From the NCBI GenBank assembly GCA_030847615.1, contig JAUMIR010000001.1:290496187-290560186 (forward strand): a stretch of 64,000 nucleotides of DNA, written 5' to 3'. The notes under the pieces are model-generated. The model saw only the letters and a list, made by a program, of their open reading frames with translations. It made no database searches and had not been told where the DNA came from. Positions 22,446 through 33,706 of the stretch are shown piece after piece; the stretch's first letter is position 1, and each line of letters starts with the position of its first letter. A program made the position numbers and the translations under genes. The DNA is from Gambelia wislizenii. Taxonomy: Eukaryota; Chordata; Lepidosauria; Squamata; Crotaphytidae.

Positions 22446-23813
22446 TATTTCTGGCAGTCCTGCCAGGCTGGGCACACTGGTTCTCTACTACTTGGCAGTA
22501 GGGTTTTCACAGTGCAGTCAAGCAGACTCCTTCTGGCCCAGAGAGTAGTCCCACAGAGATGCTCTGAAGCTATCCTGGAGATATCCTGGAGAATGAATGA
22601 ACAAAGGCTCCAGATGCCAGGAGTCCAGTCTTTGAGAAGGAGTTGATTAATGGGTCTTCCTCAGTTCCTCCTCCCTCTTTCTGGTATAGCCTTGTCAGTG
22701 GTTTTCACTTCATAATTAGGCCTCTGCCCTTGACTTTTTCTGCAAAAGCTCTCCAAGGTTCTGGTAAATCCAAAATGTCCCCACACCTTGGCAGCTTCCT
22801 CCTCCTGCCCCTTTTCTGGCTGAAGTGTGGTTCTTAGGTCTATGCCCCTGCACTCCACCACAGCTGGCTACATTTCCAGCATCTCCTTGGACTGCTTATT
22901 TATTTATTTATTCATTTCATTTCTATGCCACCTTTCTCCCAAAGTGGAACCTAATGTGGCTTCCAAGAATCATCCTGTGCAGAGACAGGATGTTTTCTTA
23001 TCACAGCAACTAGAAGCTCTCCCAGGGTCGGACCAGCAGCTGTGAACTGCTTGCTATTAATAAATTCAGTAGATATGTATGCATGATGATGAAAGGGAAT
23101 TTGTGTGTGTGTATCTGCTAGAATTTCAAGACTGAAAAACCTAAACACCTGAAACTGATAAAATGAATACTAAGGTAGAAACTGAGGTATGCACCTCAGA
23201 CTTTATTTTAGTTTTAAAATAATTTTAAAATGCATTAATTTATGCACCTATGGGCTGCAGTACAATCTTCAGTCACTAGGTGGCAGACAGACTTTACTAG
23301 CCTTTCCTAACCAGCAGAAAAGAAGCTGTAGTCAGGTGGGATAGTCCTTTCTCCAGAATGCCTTCAGGCAGCTTTACTAGTGCTTCCTTCTGGAGGGCTC
23401 TCAAACTATTTAAAACATTAAAAGACAGAGGCAGATGGTTCTGTTCGGTGATCTGGGTGGACGAAAGGGATTCTAACCAATACAAAGCTACATACCTCTG
23501 CTAGTCATTGTATATGATGAACTAAGAATTGAAAAGCTAACTTTTCAATTTGCAAGAGGTATTTGCAAAGTGAAGAAACAGTTCTCGACATATACTGGAT
23601 TATGATGGGGAATGATGAGTTATCAGAGCAAAAGCAGCACAAAAGTAATGAAAAATACAACAGGGATCCAGGAAACAATAAACCATAGTCCAAGGCTTGT
23701 AGCCCTGGGCCTGTATTCATCGCCCAGGAAGGCAGTTCTACAACCTTACTGTGAAATGCAGTTTATAATCCCTGTCCTTGTTTTCTGCTAGTAGTATGCT
23801 CCAACCTTTACAA
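22446..23813. other. Unassigned stretch with an L2-like 3' relic
   Basis: At 22893-22985, (TTTA)n followed by TTCATTTCTATGCCACCTTT and CTCCCAAAGTGG resembles the 3' end of L2-type LINEs. No gene is recognised elsewhere. Confidence 0.4.
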
Positions 23814-24515
23814 AACTTTACAAAAGAGTCTGGAGTAATAAACACCTGAGGCGAAGCCCAAAAATCAGTGTGTATAGAGCCATTGTACTGTCTGTTCGCC
23901 TTTACGGGTCTGAAACATGGGTCACCTATCACCACCACTTACGACTCTTCGAACGCTTTCATCAGCACTGTATATGCACAATCCTGAATATACACTGGAC
24001 TGACTATGTGATGAAAGTTGCTGTCCTTGAGAAAGCAGGGATCACTAGCATTGAGGCCATGATATTGAGAACACAGCTGCGCTGGGCAGGGCACGTTTCT
24101 AGGATGGAGGACCATCACGTCCCAAAAATAGTACTCTACGGTGAACTCACCACGGGTCAGCGTAAGAGAGGCGCTCCAAAAAAGCGATACAAGGACTCCC
24201 TGAAACAACATCTCAGGCTGGGCCAAATTGATCACCAACAATGGTCCACCCTGGCCTCACATCGGGAGGCTGGGAGACGCACTATCCACAATGCTGCAGC
24301 CTTATTTGAGAACTCACGCCAAACAAGTCTTGAAGAGAAACGACAATGCAGAAAGAATCGCAGCCCAGAAACATCACCCAAGGAGACCTTCTGCTGTGCT
24401 TTCTGCAACCGGACTTGTTTATCTCAGATTGGCCTTTTAAGTCATCAGCGCGCTTGCAGAAACCGCATGAATCCTTCCTGAATCTTCTCCGTTTGCGAAG
24501 AAAAGCCAGATACTC
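23814..24515 (+). mobile_element. LINE copy 1 (RTE-like, C2H2-finger C-terminus), 5'-truncated
   Basis: Homology with the copy at 28238 starts at ACTTTACAAAAGAGTC and continues to the shared 3' end GCGAAGAAAAGCCAGA. The 3' untranslated part is very short. This copy ends in GATA and unique sequence. Clade assignment is by resemblance to endonuclease/reverse-transcriptase proteins often annotated as jockey- or RTE-like. Confidence 0.85.
23870..24481 (+). CDS. LINE reverse transcriptase C-terminal fragment with zinc finger (203 codons)
   Basis: The open frame covers the region downstream of the RT palm: SVRLYGSETWVTY, ERFHQHCICTILNIHWTDY, RTQLRWAGHVSRMEDHHVPK, KRGAPKKRYKDSLKQHLRL, then a C-terminal C2H2-like finger CAFCNRTCLSQIGLLSHQRAC-type (about residues 177-197). 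The catalytic domain and endonuclease are absent because of truncation. The first methionine is only the first ATG in the fragment, not a genuine start. It is about 90 percent similar by eye to copies 2 and 3, so it is a recent insertion. Confidence 0.82.
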   Translation: MYRAIVLSVRLYGSETWVTYHHHLRLFERFHQHCICTILNIHWTDYVMKVAVLEKAGITSIEAMILRTQLRWAGHVSRMEDHHVPKIVLYGELTTGQRKRGAPKKRYKDSLKQHLRLGQIDHQQWSTLASHREAGRRTIHNAAALFENSRQTSLEEKRQCRKNRSPETSPKETFCCAFCNRTCLSQIGLLSHQRACRNRMNPS

Positions 24516-25541
24516 CAATCTTACTGGGTGCCACTGTTACTAAATTAGGTCGATTCATTTGGCCTATTAAAAGTCTCTGACACTTGGAATTTGTGTGAGT
24601 GTGTTTCAGCGTCAAAAGGTCTCCCCGAGATCAATGGTGGTTGCCTTAACACATTTACTCAGTTGTCTCCTGCCAGTTTTACATTTTCCAGGTATATATA
24701 TATGACTATTTGTCTTAGCAAGCATATACCCTTCCAACAGCACTGCCATTTGTTTATTTTTATTTTATTTCCATTTGCTGTGTGCCTGAAACATTTCCAA
24801 AGTACTCTCTGAGTCAAAAAATGCCCAAGAATGAAGCTGCTGCCTGATTGGTGAAGAGCAGTGTGGTTCTGCAGAACTCATTGAGTTGCAGTCATATGTG
24901 TCATTTTTGAACAGAAATATTGAGTTAGATCTTCAGCAGTCTTTCTGAAACAACGCATTTCATTGCAGTGAATGAGGATAATATCAAAAAGAGGCCCTTA
25001 ATAAGAATAAATTAGCTGAAGTCCAAATCTCAAAAACATCAGTAGATACGGCTTGTTCTTATAATATTAATAATGCAATAAATCTTCTGTAACAAAGTGG
25101 TGAGCTAACATGCTTGTTAAGAGAACTTTTCAGCTTCAATAGCAATGATATTAATTGGGATCACTCCACTGCTACATTTCACTAGTGTAAATCATTTATA
25201 GCAGGCATGTTGTTATTTTAAAACCTCAACTACAAGTATAATTGAGCTTTTGCTGCCTTTCGTTTCATATAGAGCTGATTTCACAGTATACACACCTTTC
25301 AGAATAGCTCTTTACACCTTGATGAAAGGTTGGGCCTCCATGCCCCAAAGGCCCTGGCCAATTTACAATTGGGCAAGTTTGGAATTATACTAAATCTGGG
25401 TAAACAGGCTTCCACCAGCTAACCAAATTTATGAAGATTTAAAATAAGAATTCCAAGAGTGGGAGGCAGACTGGACAAAACCAACTCTTTTGTTTCCTGA
25501 ATGTATTAGACAAGAATCACACCAAAGAAATGGAACATAAA
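24516..25541. other. AT-rich unassigned stretch
   Basis: No supported gene or repeat. Confidence 0.4.
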
Positions 25542-25576
<35 letters not shown>

Positions 25577-25590
25577 ATATATATATATAT
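25542..25590. repeat. Microsatellite (ATCT)n-(TA)n
   Basis: About eight ATCT units run into about eight TA units. Confidence 0.97.
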
Positions 25591-25862
25591 CAGCTGATTG
25601 CTTTGCAATTAAAAAAAAAAAAAGAATTCCACAAATGGAGTTTAATAGCCTCTAAAAATGGAAGCTGTCATATCAAGATGAAAGCCATAGGTTTGGGAAA
25701 GGAGTATCACAGGCGTAGTCTGACCCCTGGAAAAATCACCCATTGCCAGTGTACTCCTCTGACACTTCTTGTAGAGGAAAGGAAGGAAAGAAGGAAGAAA
25801 GGAAATAAAGAAATAAAGGTATGTAAAATATGACTTACTTCCTTGTCTGCTTTTTTTTCTTT

Positions 25863-26454
25863 GGTGATTATCAGACGGGAACACAAAAAACATTCCTGTC
25901 CCAAAATCTCCAAACCCACCCCTGTCCCAGTATAATCACCCTCCCCACCGCACTTACCTTCTCTCCCATTGTTGAGGCAGCCCAGGAGTGAACGGAACTC
26001 TAACAGAGCTCCATTCACGTCCTGGAGTGAAATCCCACTCATTCTTGTGAGAAGATGCGAGCGTGGGGAATTCAAAAATAAAAAAGGTAAATGCACAAGA
26101 AAAGTGACACCAGGCAGCTAAACACACTAAAAACATTACAAGTAACCTGGGGAGGGTACAAAAAAAGAGGGTAGTTTACCTGGATGTCCTGATCTCACCC
26201 AGAAATGTTCTGGCAGGACTGCCCATTGACACTGGAATCTCACCAGCAAAATGGGGCACATTGTCACACACAGGCAAATCCAGAATGGAAACACCATGGG
26301 AAATCAATTGCCGGCATAAATAAAAAAAGAATGCACCTGTAACAGAAGCAGAACAATTGGGAGACGATGGGGAATGATGGTGTCTGATAAGGAAGCCCTT
26401 TTGTGATCTCATGGCATTGTCATAACGCCATTTTTTATGCATCTGATAATCTCC
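25863..26454 (+). mobile_element. Non-autonomous DNA transposon, GGAGATT family copy A
   Basis: 592 bp with left end GGTGATTATCAGACGGG and right end GCATCTGATAATCTCC, which are inverted repeats. The 3-bp duplication TTT lies at 25860-25862 and 26455-26457. It is collinear with copies at 2288, 27209, 42045 (reverse) and 45395. It is non-coding. Shared interior words include AGCCCAGGAGTGAACGGA and TGTCCTGATCTCACC. Confidence 0.9.
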
Positions 26455-27208
26455 TTTCTCTCTGCTTTTGCCTTGCCAAGCCAATATAATTTCTTTAAGT
26501 AAAAAGGGGTAAATGTGTGTGGTATAGGAAGACAACTCCTCATTGTGAGCTCTTCTCTCTTCCCCTTCCTCCCTCTTTCTCTTTTTGCTTCCTTTTCCAG
26601 TTGGCTAAAATGGGAAAAGTAAAAACTGGAGAGAAAAATGTAGTTGCTCTGCATTTTGTATCCTTCTTACTTCTTCCTGTACTGCTCCATTTTGCAACAG
26701 TTTAAGCACTTAAAAGGTGCCTTTAAGCTTCATGATCTTGCTGAGGAGTTCAGATTGACTTCAGGTCTTGAGCTAAGATCCTCTGCCATCTTTAGGTAAG
26801 ACAGATGGTGACTGGAAGCAGGGCCTTTTCAACAGTGGCACCACATTTGTGGAACACAGCTGTCCACAGGTAGATTCACCAGACAGTACAGCCCATTTGT
26901 TCCAATGGTATCAGGTGAAAATTATCATTTGCCCATTTATAGTTCCTTTTTATGCTTATGATGTTTTGTGCTTGCATTTTTGTTGGGGTGGCTCAGCATA
27001 ACAATCATCACCTCAAAACTATTTCACTCACATGGTGAGTGTGCACCCTTAATTTTTTAGTGGAATAGAAATTCTTACAAACCCACCCTCAATGCTGTAT
27101 TTGATAACAGGCACACCATTTTTTTCTGTACGTTCCTCTGCTGGAAGGGAATTTGACTAGATGGCCCTTAAGAGTCCCTTCCAGCTGTTATGATTCAAGT
27201 CTGGCTTA
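26455..27208. other. Unassigned stretch with L2/CR1 3' relics
   Basis: The 26815-26870 segment (GGGCCTTTTCAACAGTGGCA, TGGAACACAGCTG) resembles an L2-type 3' end. 27131-27197 (GGGAATTTGACTAGATGGCC, CCCTTCCAGC, TATGATTC) is a CR1 3' tail in plus orientation. Confidence 0.55.
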
Positions 27209-27802
27209 GGAGATTATCAAACGGGAACAAAAAAAAATGTCCCCTTCCCACAATCTCCTCTCCCGCCACTGTTCCGGCAGAAAAGAAAAAAACTTTTCAG
27301 ATTTACCTTATTTACAGCTTGTTCCCTCAGCAGGGCAGCCCAGGAGTGAATGGAGTTCTAATGGAGCTCCTTTCACTTCCTGGATTGAAATCCCAGCTGT
27401 TCTCGTGAAAAGACGAGAGTGTGGGAAATTCAAAAACAAAAACAAAAATACACATCAAAAAGTTACACTAAGCACAAAAAACACACTTAAATCATAACAA
27501 GTAACAGGGAGAGTACAAAATAGTGTGTCACTTACCTCGATGTCCCGATCTCACCAGGAAGTGTTCTGGCTGGGACCTCCCATTGACACTGGGATCGCAC
27601 CAGCGAAACGGGGCACCTTTTCACTCACAGGACATTCCATGACAGAAAAGGAATGTGGGATCCATTGACAGCTTAGCCCATCAATTAAAAACAGTGCCAG
27701 CATAATGACAGCCAAACAGGAGCATTACGAGAGGGAAGGGAAGCTCTTTAGCAATCCCCTGGTGTCGTGATAATGCCATATTTAGAATGTCTGATAATCT
27801 CC
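27209..27802 (+). mobile_element. Non-autonomous DNA transposon, GGAGATT family copy B
   Basis: 594 bp with ends GGAGATTATCAAACGGG and TGTCTGATAATCTCC. The interior is collinear with copy A (AGCCCAGGAGTGAATGGA, GATGTCCCGATCTCACC, GACACTGGGATCGCACCAGC). The flanks are TTA and TAG, so the duplication is not perfect here. It is non-coding. Confidence 0.88.
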
Positions 27803-28134
27803 TAGTCTTCCCTTAGAACAAAAAGGAATAGGGGAAAGTGGCATTTCCCCAGTTTTCAACAGATCGTGGGTGTAATATATTCTACACAATGACATCTTCT
27901 GTAATGTGTTACTTTTAGGGTTAATAAGGACATAACATTTCTTTTGCAAAATAATGTTAATGACTACAATCCAATCACTTTTTGGTATGCAACAAGTAAT
28001 GTTCCCTTATTATTTCTAAATATATTGTTGGCCATTTGGAGCTATTTTTCTATTTTAAAGATTTTTTAAATTTTAAGTGGTTTTTTTTGTAAAAAAGATA
28101 AGTAACAAATTAGCAAAAAAAGTAATGTATTAAT
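27803..28134. other. AT-rich unassigned stretch
   Basis: No supported feature. Confidence 0.4.
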
Positions 28135-28226
28135 CACTTTACTGGTGTGTTACTGGTGTGTTACTAGGATGTCACTTTACTGGTGTGTTACTAGGATGTC
28201 ACTTTACTGGTGTGTTACTAGGATGT
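28135..28226. repeat. Minisatellite, 27-bp unit
   Basis: Three units of CACTTTACTGGTGTGTTACT plus AGGATGT. The first is lengthened by a 10-bp internal duplication. It directly precedes the LINE copy. Confidence 0.9.
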
Positions 28227-28229
28227 CCC

Positions 28230-29479
28230 CCCAAATTCCTTAAAATGATTATCTTACTAAACGAGGGCCAGCACGGTCAAGTCAGATATGGCGATGCTCT
28301 TTCAGAGCCCTTTCTAATAACTAATGGAGTGAAGCAAGGTTGTGTTCTTGCTCCAACTTTATTTATGATCTTCTTCAGCTTGATGCTCCAAAGGGCTACA
28401 GTAGAGCTTGAAGAAGAAGACGGCATCTATATACGTTATCGTACTGATGGTAGCTTGTTTAACTTAAACCGTCTGAGGGCTCACACTAAGACTCTAAACT
28501 ATCTAGTCCATGAGCTGCTCTTCGCTGATGATGTTGCCCTTGTTGCCCACACAGAAGCAGCTCTGCAGCACCTAACATCCTGTTTCGCAACAGCTGCAGA
28601 GCTGTTTGGGCTGGAAGTCAACCTGAAGAAAACGGAAGTTCTTTACCAGCCTGCACCACAGGATGAACGCCATCATCCCCACATTGGCATCGGCAAATCT
28701 GTGCTTAAGTCTGTTCAGCAGTTCACCTACCTGAGAAGCATCATCTCCTCAGATGCCAAGATTGACAAAGAGATTGATCACAGACTAGCAAAGGCATATA
28801 GCACATTTGGAAGACTTTACAAAAGAGTCTGGAGTAATAAACACCTGAGGCGAAGCACAAAAATCAATGTGTATAGAGCCATTGTACTGTCTATTCTCCT
28901 TTACAGGTCTGAAACATGGGTCACCTATTGCCAACACTTACAACTCCTCGAACGCTTTCATCAGTGCTGTATATGCACAATCCTAAATATACACTGGACT
29001 GACTATGTGACGAAAGTTACTGTCCTTGAGAAAGCAGGGATCACCAGCATTGAGGCCATGATATTGAGAACACAGCTGCGCTGGGCAGGGCACGTTTTTA
29101 GGACAGAGGACCATCACCTCCCAAAAACAGTACTCTACGGTGAACTCACCACGGGTCAGTATAAGAGGGGCTCTCTAGAAAAGCGATACAAGGACTTCCT
29201 GAAACATCTCAGGCTCGGCCAAATTGATCACCAACAATGTCCGCCCTGGCCTCACATCGGGAGGCTGGGAGATGCACTATCCACAATGCTGCAGCCTTAT
29301 TTGAGAACTCACGCCGAACAAGTCTTGAAGAGAAACGACAACGCAGAAAGAATCACAACCCGGAAGCATCACCCAAGGAGACCTTCTGCTGTGCTTTCTG
29401 CAACTGGACTTGTTTATCTTCGATTGGCCTTTTTAGTCATCAGCGTGCTTGCAGAAAGCGCGGGATGAGTCCTTTCTGA
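28230..29479 (+). pseudogene. LINE reverse transcriptase, C-terminal two-thirds, frameshifted near 29238
   Basis: The RT palm includes NGVKQGCVLAPTLFMIFFSL (about 28323-28382) and the catalytic box LLFADDVALV (FADD at 28521-28532). These are followed by NLKKTEVLYQPAP, SETWVTY, LRWAGHVFRTEDHH and KRYKDF. Compared with copy 1 there is a 3-bp loss near CTGAAACATCTC. One base is missing at CAACAATG near 29238, which shifts the frame; the correct frame then continues from 29239 to the stop at 29479 with CCAFCNWTCL and SHQRAC of the zinc finger. The endonuclease domain is absent. The upstream methionines in the 28158-28230 minisatellite are not genuine starts. Confidence 0.88.
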
Positions 29480-29500
29480 ATCTTCATTTGCGAAGAAAAG

Positions 29501-29502
<2 letters not shown>
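28238..29502 (+). mobile_element. LINE copy 2 (RTE-like, C2H2-finger C-terminus), longest copy
   Basis: 5'-truncated within the RT domain, it extends to the common 3' end CGAAGAAAAGCCAGA and is followed by (GA)n. The short 3' untranslated region and simple-sequence tail are typical of RTE-clade LINEs. The coding region is described separately. Confidence 0.87.

Positions 29503-29532
<30 letters not shown>
29503..29532. repeat. (GA)n tail of LINE copy 2
   Basis: About 15 GA units immediately follow CCAGA at the LINE 3' end. Confidence 0.95.
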
Positions 29533-29533
<1 letters not shown>

Positions 29534-29566
29534 ATTAATATTATGTGTTGTTATTAATACATGTTA

Positions 29567-29896
29567 CTGGTCACCCCACATTTACACAGGATCGGTACCT
29601 ACAGTTTCACTTGCCCGCTGTGTGTGTGGGTCTCTCTAGGAATCTGGAGGACCATAGAGTCACACTGGAGGTGGTCTCTCTAGGCATCAGGAGGTCCTCC
29701 ATCATGGCTCTATGGTCAGCTACCACTGGAAGTTGACCATAGAATCACACTAGATGTCTAGAGAGATCATCACTCTAGGCATTTTCTAGGTCCTCCAGTG
29801 CGATTCTATGGTATTTATGGCTATTTGCTATTATACACTGTTTCCGATACTTCTGTTAAGTCTGGGAATGTATCCCCTGCAGATACTGGGGGGCTG
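29567..29896 (-). mobile_element. Tigger-type MITE with an internal 35-40 bp tandem repeat
   Basis: TA lies on both sides (29565-29566 and 29897-29898). The ends CTGGTCACCCC and GGGGGGCTG are degraded inverted repeats. The interior repeats blocks such as CCTAGAAAATGCCTAGAG (read on minus) and GACCATAGAATCACAC about three times. It is the same subfamily as the copies at 31321 and 62597. Confidence 0.75.
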
Positions 29897-29898
29897 TA

Positions 29899-30111
29899 TA
29901 TTAATACTGTATAATATGTGTTACTATTAATATAAGAAGCAATAGCCAATGCCTTACTTTGGAAAAGCAAGAAATAATGCCTATTAGGTTACATTTTAAA
30001 AAGAAAACATTCTAAGCTCCAGTTTTCTGAACTGGTTCGTTGAACTTTTAGACAATCACAATGTTTAAAGATGACATAATGAAAGACATAATGAAATAAC
30101 TGACAAAGATG
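29899..30111. other. Unassigned short stretch
   Basis: AT-rich. No supported feature. Confidence 0.4.
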
Positions 30112-30432
30112 ACATACCCTCCAACCATCCCGATTTGGCAGGGACAGTACTGATTAATCCTCTGTCATCTCACTTTCTCAGCTGTCATTTCCCCCCTTTG
30201 TCCTGATTACTTTAATTGATGCAAACTGAGTTCAAAGTGAATAAGTAGTCAGCACAGGAGGTGAAGGGGTGGGATCTTGTCTTTCCCAGTAAACTCAGAC
30301 AAAAGCAATCTGCTGCAGCCTTTCCTAGGCTGTCTGTTCTTCCTCATTAATAACTTTTGCTATCTTGACCACATTCTGATGTTGCTTGGCCATGCCTGTC
30401 ATGGTTTTCCCTGAAATGCTAGAGGGTATGAT
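30112..30432. mobile_element. Candidate MITE, about 320 bp
   Basis: The left end CATACCCTCCAACC and right end GCTAGAGGGTATG are inverted. The interior (GTCATCTCACTTTCTCAGCT, CTTTGTCCTGATTACTTTAA, GAGGTGAAGGGGTGGGATC) is the kind of widespread squamate repeat I recall. No clear target duplication was found. Confidence 0.6.
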
Positions 30433-31318
30433 ATGAAGGGAAGAGAAAGGAGGAGAGCAGGCTGGAAAAAACACTCAAATCTAGTGGTTGTATGGATATT
30501 TTTTTTAAAATAAATGACTCTGTGTGATATCTATTCAGAAATTAGAACAAAAATATGGTGAACTAGCAAATTTAAAAAAGAACCTGAAAGTCAGGAAGGT
30601 AGAAGAATTATTCTTGTCTTTTGTACTTGAAAAGATGGAAGGAAAAATTGAGAACTAATGGGAAGAAATCAGGCCTGTTCACGAGGGACAAGAATTTACA
30701 CTAGGTGGCAGCCTTTAACTGATATGCTAGATTAGTATGAAGTCTGTATCTGATTTCAATTAAAAATTGGCCCAGAAGGCAATTATACTCCCTGCACAGT
30801 TTCTAGGGAAAAATTTATGCTTGTAGAAACTGTTGAATCAGCACGTTCTCACAGTTGTAAGTACAGGAAGGAAAAGATCTTGCATAACATTAGAATTTTA
30901 GTGCACACACACACACATACACACACACACAAATGAGAGTAAAACATATAGCATACCATGGCATTTTTGTATGCTACAAAAACATTGCACACCCTTATTT
31001 CCAGCTAGGAGAAAACACTTCCAGGTTTCCTTCCAATAATATTACAGTTAATGCCAATTGTAAAGGGAGTCCTGTGTTGCTAATCTGGATAGGATGATCG
31101 AAAGGAAAGATTATGGAAGGCTTTGGTAGTCTGACGTTGCTATAGTTTTAATTAATAAAAAACTAGCTATTGCTGAGCTGAAATGAGTATGCACACATGA
31201 ATGCATGGGTTTCATAAACATACAAAATTATGGCTGGTACCACCAGATTTATTCATGGCTGTTTTATAAGAATTTCACTGGCTTCTTTTTTGCTTCCAGG
31301 CATAATTCATGGTGGTGG
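30433..31318. other. Unassigned stretch with (AC)n
   Basis: The only clear feature is the (AC)n run at 30905-30931. No gene is recognised. Confidence 0.45.
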
Positions 31319-31506
31319 TACAGGGTGACCCCTGTATTCGTGGGGAATACCTTTCAAGACCCTCCGTGGATACCTAAAACTGTGAATAATAGGGAACCCT
31401 ATTATTTTCAATGAGACAAATGCTGGAAGTTGACTATAGAATCACATTGAAGGACCTAGAAATGCTTAGAGAGATTTTTTTTTTTTTTTAATCTGGGCAA
31501 GTGAAA

Positions 31507-31764
31507 TCTGTGACGGAGAGGCTGACAAGACTGGTCAAGCCTACTGATCATTACCCCTTCCTTTTGGTCCATGTGGGAACCAATGATACTGCAAGGCACA
31601 GCTTTCCGAAGATCAGAAGAGATTATGAGGCTCTGGGGAGGAAGCTGAAAGAAATGGATGCACAGGTTGTCATCTCATCTCTTCTGCCAGTTGAAGGGCA
31701 TGGTCCAGGAAGGGAGAGGAAAATAGCTGATGTAAACAACTGGCTCCATACATGGTGCCTCTGA
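31507..31764 (+). pseudogene. CR1 esterase-like coding fragment
   Basis: The frame includes FLLVHVGTNDTARHSF, then KIRRDYEALGRKLKEM, VVISSLLPVEG and VNNWLHTWC. HVGTND is the SGNH/GDSL-esterase-like block found in CR1-type LINEs. The reading ends at a stop at 31764. No complete ORF1 is preserved. Confidence 0.7.
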
Positions 31765-32197
31765 GAACGATTTGGATTCTTGGATCATGGGCTGTAGTCC
31801 CATGAGGGGGGACTTCTGGCAAGGGATGGGGTGCATCTCACGACAGTTGGCAGAAACGTTTTTGCCAACAGTTTCAAGAATTTGATCAGGAGGGCTTTAC
31901 ACTGAGTCATATGGGGGAGGGAGACAGTATTCTGGAAGGCAAAAGGGCTGGAGAAAATAGTCAAACTGTCATAGAGGGAACAAGGCAAACAGTGCAAGGA
32001 CCCAACAGTGGGAGGCAAAAAAAAACTTGCACAGGCAGCAAGTAAAGGGAACACATGGTCTTAGATACACAGAGCATGGGAGAGAGTCTGTAAACATTTA
32101 GAAGGCAATGCCATAATCACAAAAAGTCAACATGGGTTTCAGAGAAACAAATCATGCCAGACTAATCTGATCTCTTTTTTTTGATAAAATTACCAGC

Positions 32198-33296
32198 TTG
32201 ATAGATGAAGGGAACGCTGTGGATATCGCATACCTTGATTTCAATAAGGCCTTTGACAAGGTTCCCCATGACCTTCTTGCAAACAAGCTTGTAAAATGTG
32301 GGCTAGACAAGTTAACTGTTCAATGGGTTTGTAATTGGCTGGTCGGCCGAACCCAAAGGGTGCTCAGCAGTGGTTCCTCTTCATCTTGGAAAGATGTGAT
32401 CAGTGGGGTGCCACAGGGTTCTGTCCTGGGCCCAGTGCTATTCAACATCTTTATCAATGACTTGGATGAGGGAATAGAGGGCATACTTATCAAATTTGCA
32501 GATGACAACAAATTAGGAGGAGTAGCTAATACCATAGAGGATAGGATCAAAATTAAAAATGTCCTGAATAGACTAAAGCTGGGCAAAAGTTAACAAAATG
32601 AAATTCAGTATGGAGAAATGTAAGATACTGCACTTAGGGCAGAAAAATGAAATGCATAGATATAGGATGGGGGAGACCTGGCTGAATGAGACTACATGCG
32701 AAAGGGATCTAGGAATCCTAGTAGACCACAAGTTGAACATGAGTCAACAGCATGATGTGGCAGCTAAAAATGCCAATGTGATTTTGGGCTGCATAACTAG
32801 AAGTATAGTGTCTCGATCAAGGGAAGTAATAGTGCCACTCTATTCTGCCTTGGTCAGGCCTCACCTATAATACTGTGTCCAGTTCTGGGCACCACAATTC
32901 AAAAAGGATATTCACAAATTGGAGCGTGTCCAGAGGAGGGAGACTAAAATGGTGAAAGGTCTGGAAACCATGCCTTATGAGGAAAGACTTGGGGAGCTGG
33001 GTATGTTTAGCCTGGAAAAAAGATGGTTAAGGGGCGATATGATAGCCCTGTTTAAGTATATGAAGGGGTGTTACATTACGGATGGAGCAAGCTTGTTTTC
33101 TGCTGCTCCAGAGACTAGAACACGGAGCAATGGATGCAAGCTCCAGGAACAGAGATTCCACCCCAACATTAGGAGGAACTTTCTGTCCGTAAGAGCTGTT
33201 CATCAGTGGAACACACTCCCTCGGAGCATGGTAGGGTCTCCTTCCTTGGAGGGGTTTAAACAGAGGCTGGATAGCCATCTGTCAGGGATGCTTTGA
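32198..33296 (+). pseudogene. CR1 reverse transcriptase, palm to C-terminus, three broken frames
   Basis: Three fragments follow one another: 32198-32593 (YLDFNKAFDKVPHDLL, GVPQGSVLGPVLFNIFINDL, KFADDNKLGG with FADD at 32493-32504), 32598-32870 (KCKILHLGQKN, RDLGILVDHKLNMSQQ, SRSREVIVPLYSALVRPHL) and 32919-33296 (ERVQRRETKMVKGLE, YEERLGELGMFSLEKRWLRG, FLSVRAVHQWNTLPRSM). The breaks near 32594 (stop or shift just before MKFSMEKCKILH) and 32871 (stop after RPHL) are inactivating. The order and motifs are typical for vertebrate CR1 ORF2. Confidence 0.92.
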
Positions 33297-33494
33297 TCAT
33301 GATTCCTGCATGGCAGAGGGTTGGACTGGATGGCCCTCGTGGTCTCTTCCAACTCTACAATTCTATGATTCTATGAAACTATGGATACCGAATCTGTGGA
33401 TATGGGAGTTGACCTGTATTTACCATTAAAGCACTAATCTTGGGACAGAAATATTGAAGGAGTGTTTCTTCCTATACCAGTCTGTATACATCAG

Positions 33495-33706
33495 TGGCCT
33501 CTTTCATACTGTACAATCATACCATTTTAATACCGTTTTAGCTGCCTTGGGTCCATTCTATTGTATCAAGGAATTTGTAGTTTGGTAATGACTTAGAATT
33601 CTCCCTGACAGAGAGTTTTAGTGCTTCATCCAAATAAAAAATCTCAGGATTTCTTTAACTGCCATGGGTATCAAGGTGCTATGATTGTGTAGGTTGAAAG
33701 AGACCT
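33495..33706. mobile_element. Palindromic MITE (TTTAACTGCCATGG type)
   Basis: The ends GGCCTCTTTCATACTGTACA and TTGAAAGAGACCTT are inverted. Inner arms pair around GGAATTTGTAGTTTGGT. Related copies lie at 37211, 47609, 52352 and 62991. Confidence 0.65.

Larger units (their letters stand above)
31507..33373 (+). mobile_element. CR1 LINE insertion, 5'-truncated and internally deleted
   Basis: Inserted in the Tigger MITE with a 5-bp duplication TGAAA (31502-31506 and 33374-33378). The 3' end has the CR1 hallmark CTTCCAACTCTACAATTCTA followed by ATTCTATG octamers. About 1.87 kb remains. The segment 31780-32190 is degraded and joins the esterase-like part to the RT part. Confidence 0.92.
31321..33416 (+). 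mobile_element. Tigger-type MITE split by a CR1 insertion
   Basis: The left part (31321-31506) begins CAGGGTGACCCCTGTATTC after TA (31319-31320). The right part (33374-33416) ends GATATGGGAGTTGACCTG before TA (33417-33418). Together they match the uninterrupted end of the copy at 62597 (AAGTGAAACCATGGATACC). Confidence 0.85.

Noticed and set aside
28158..28237. ATG at 28158 as the start of the LINE protein
   Set aside because: It lies in a 27-bp minisatellite upstream of LINE homology and encodes repeated peptide. The true start is lost by 5' truncation.
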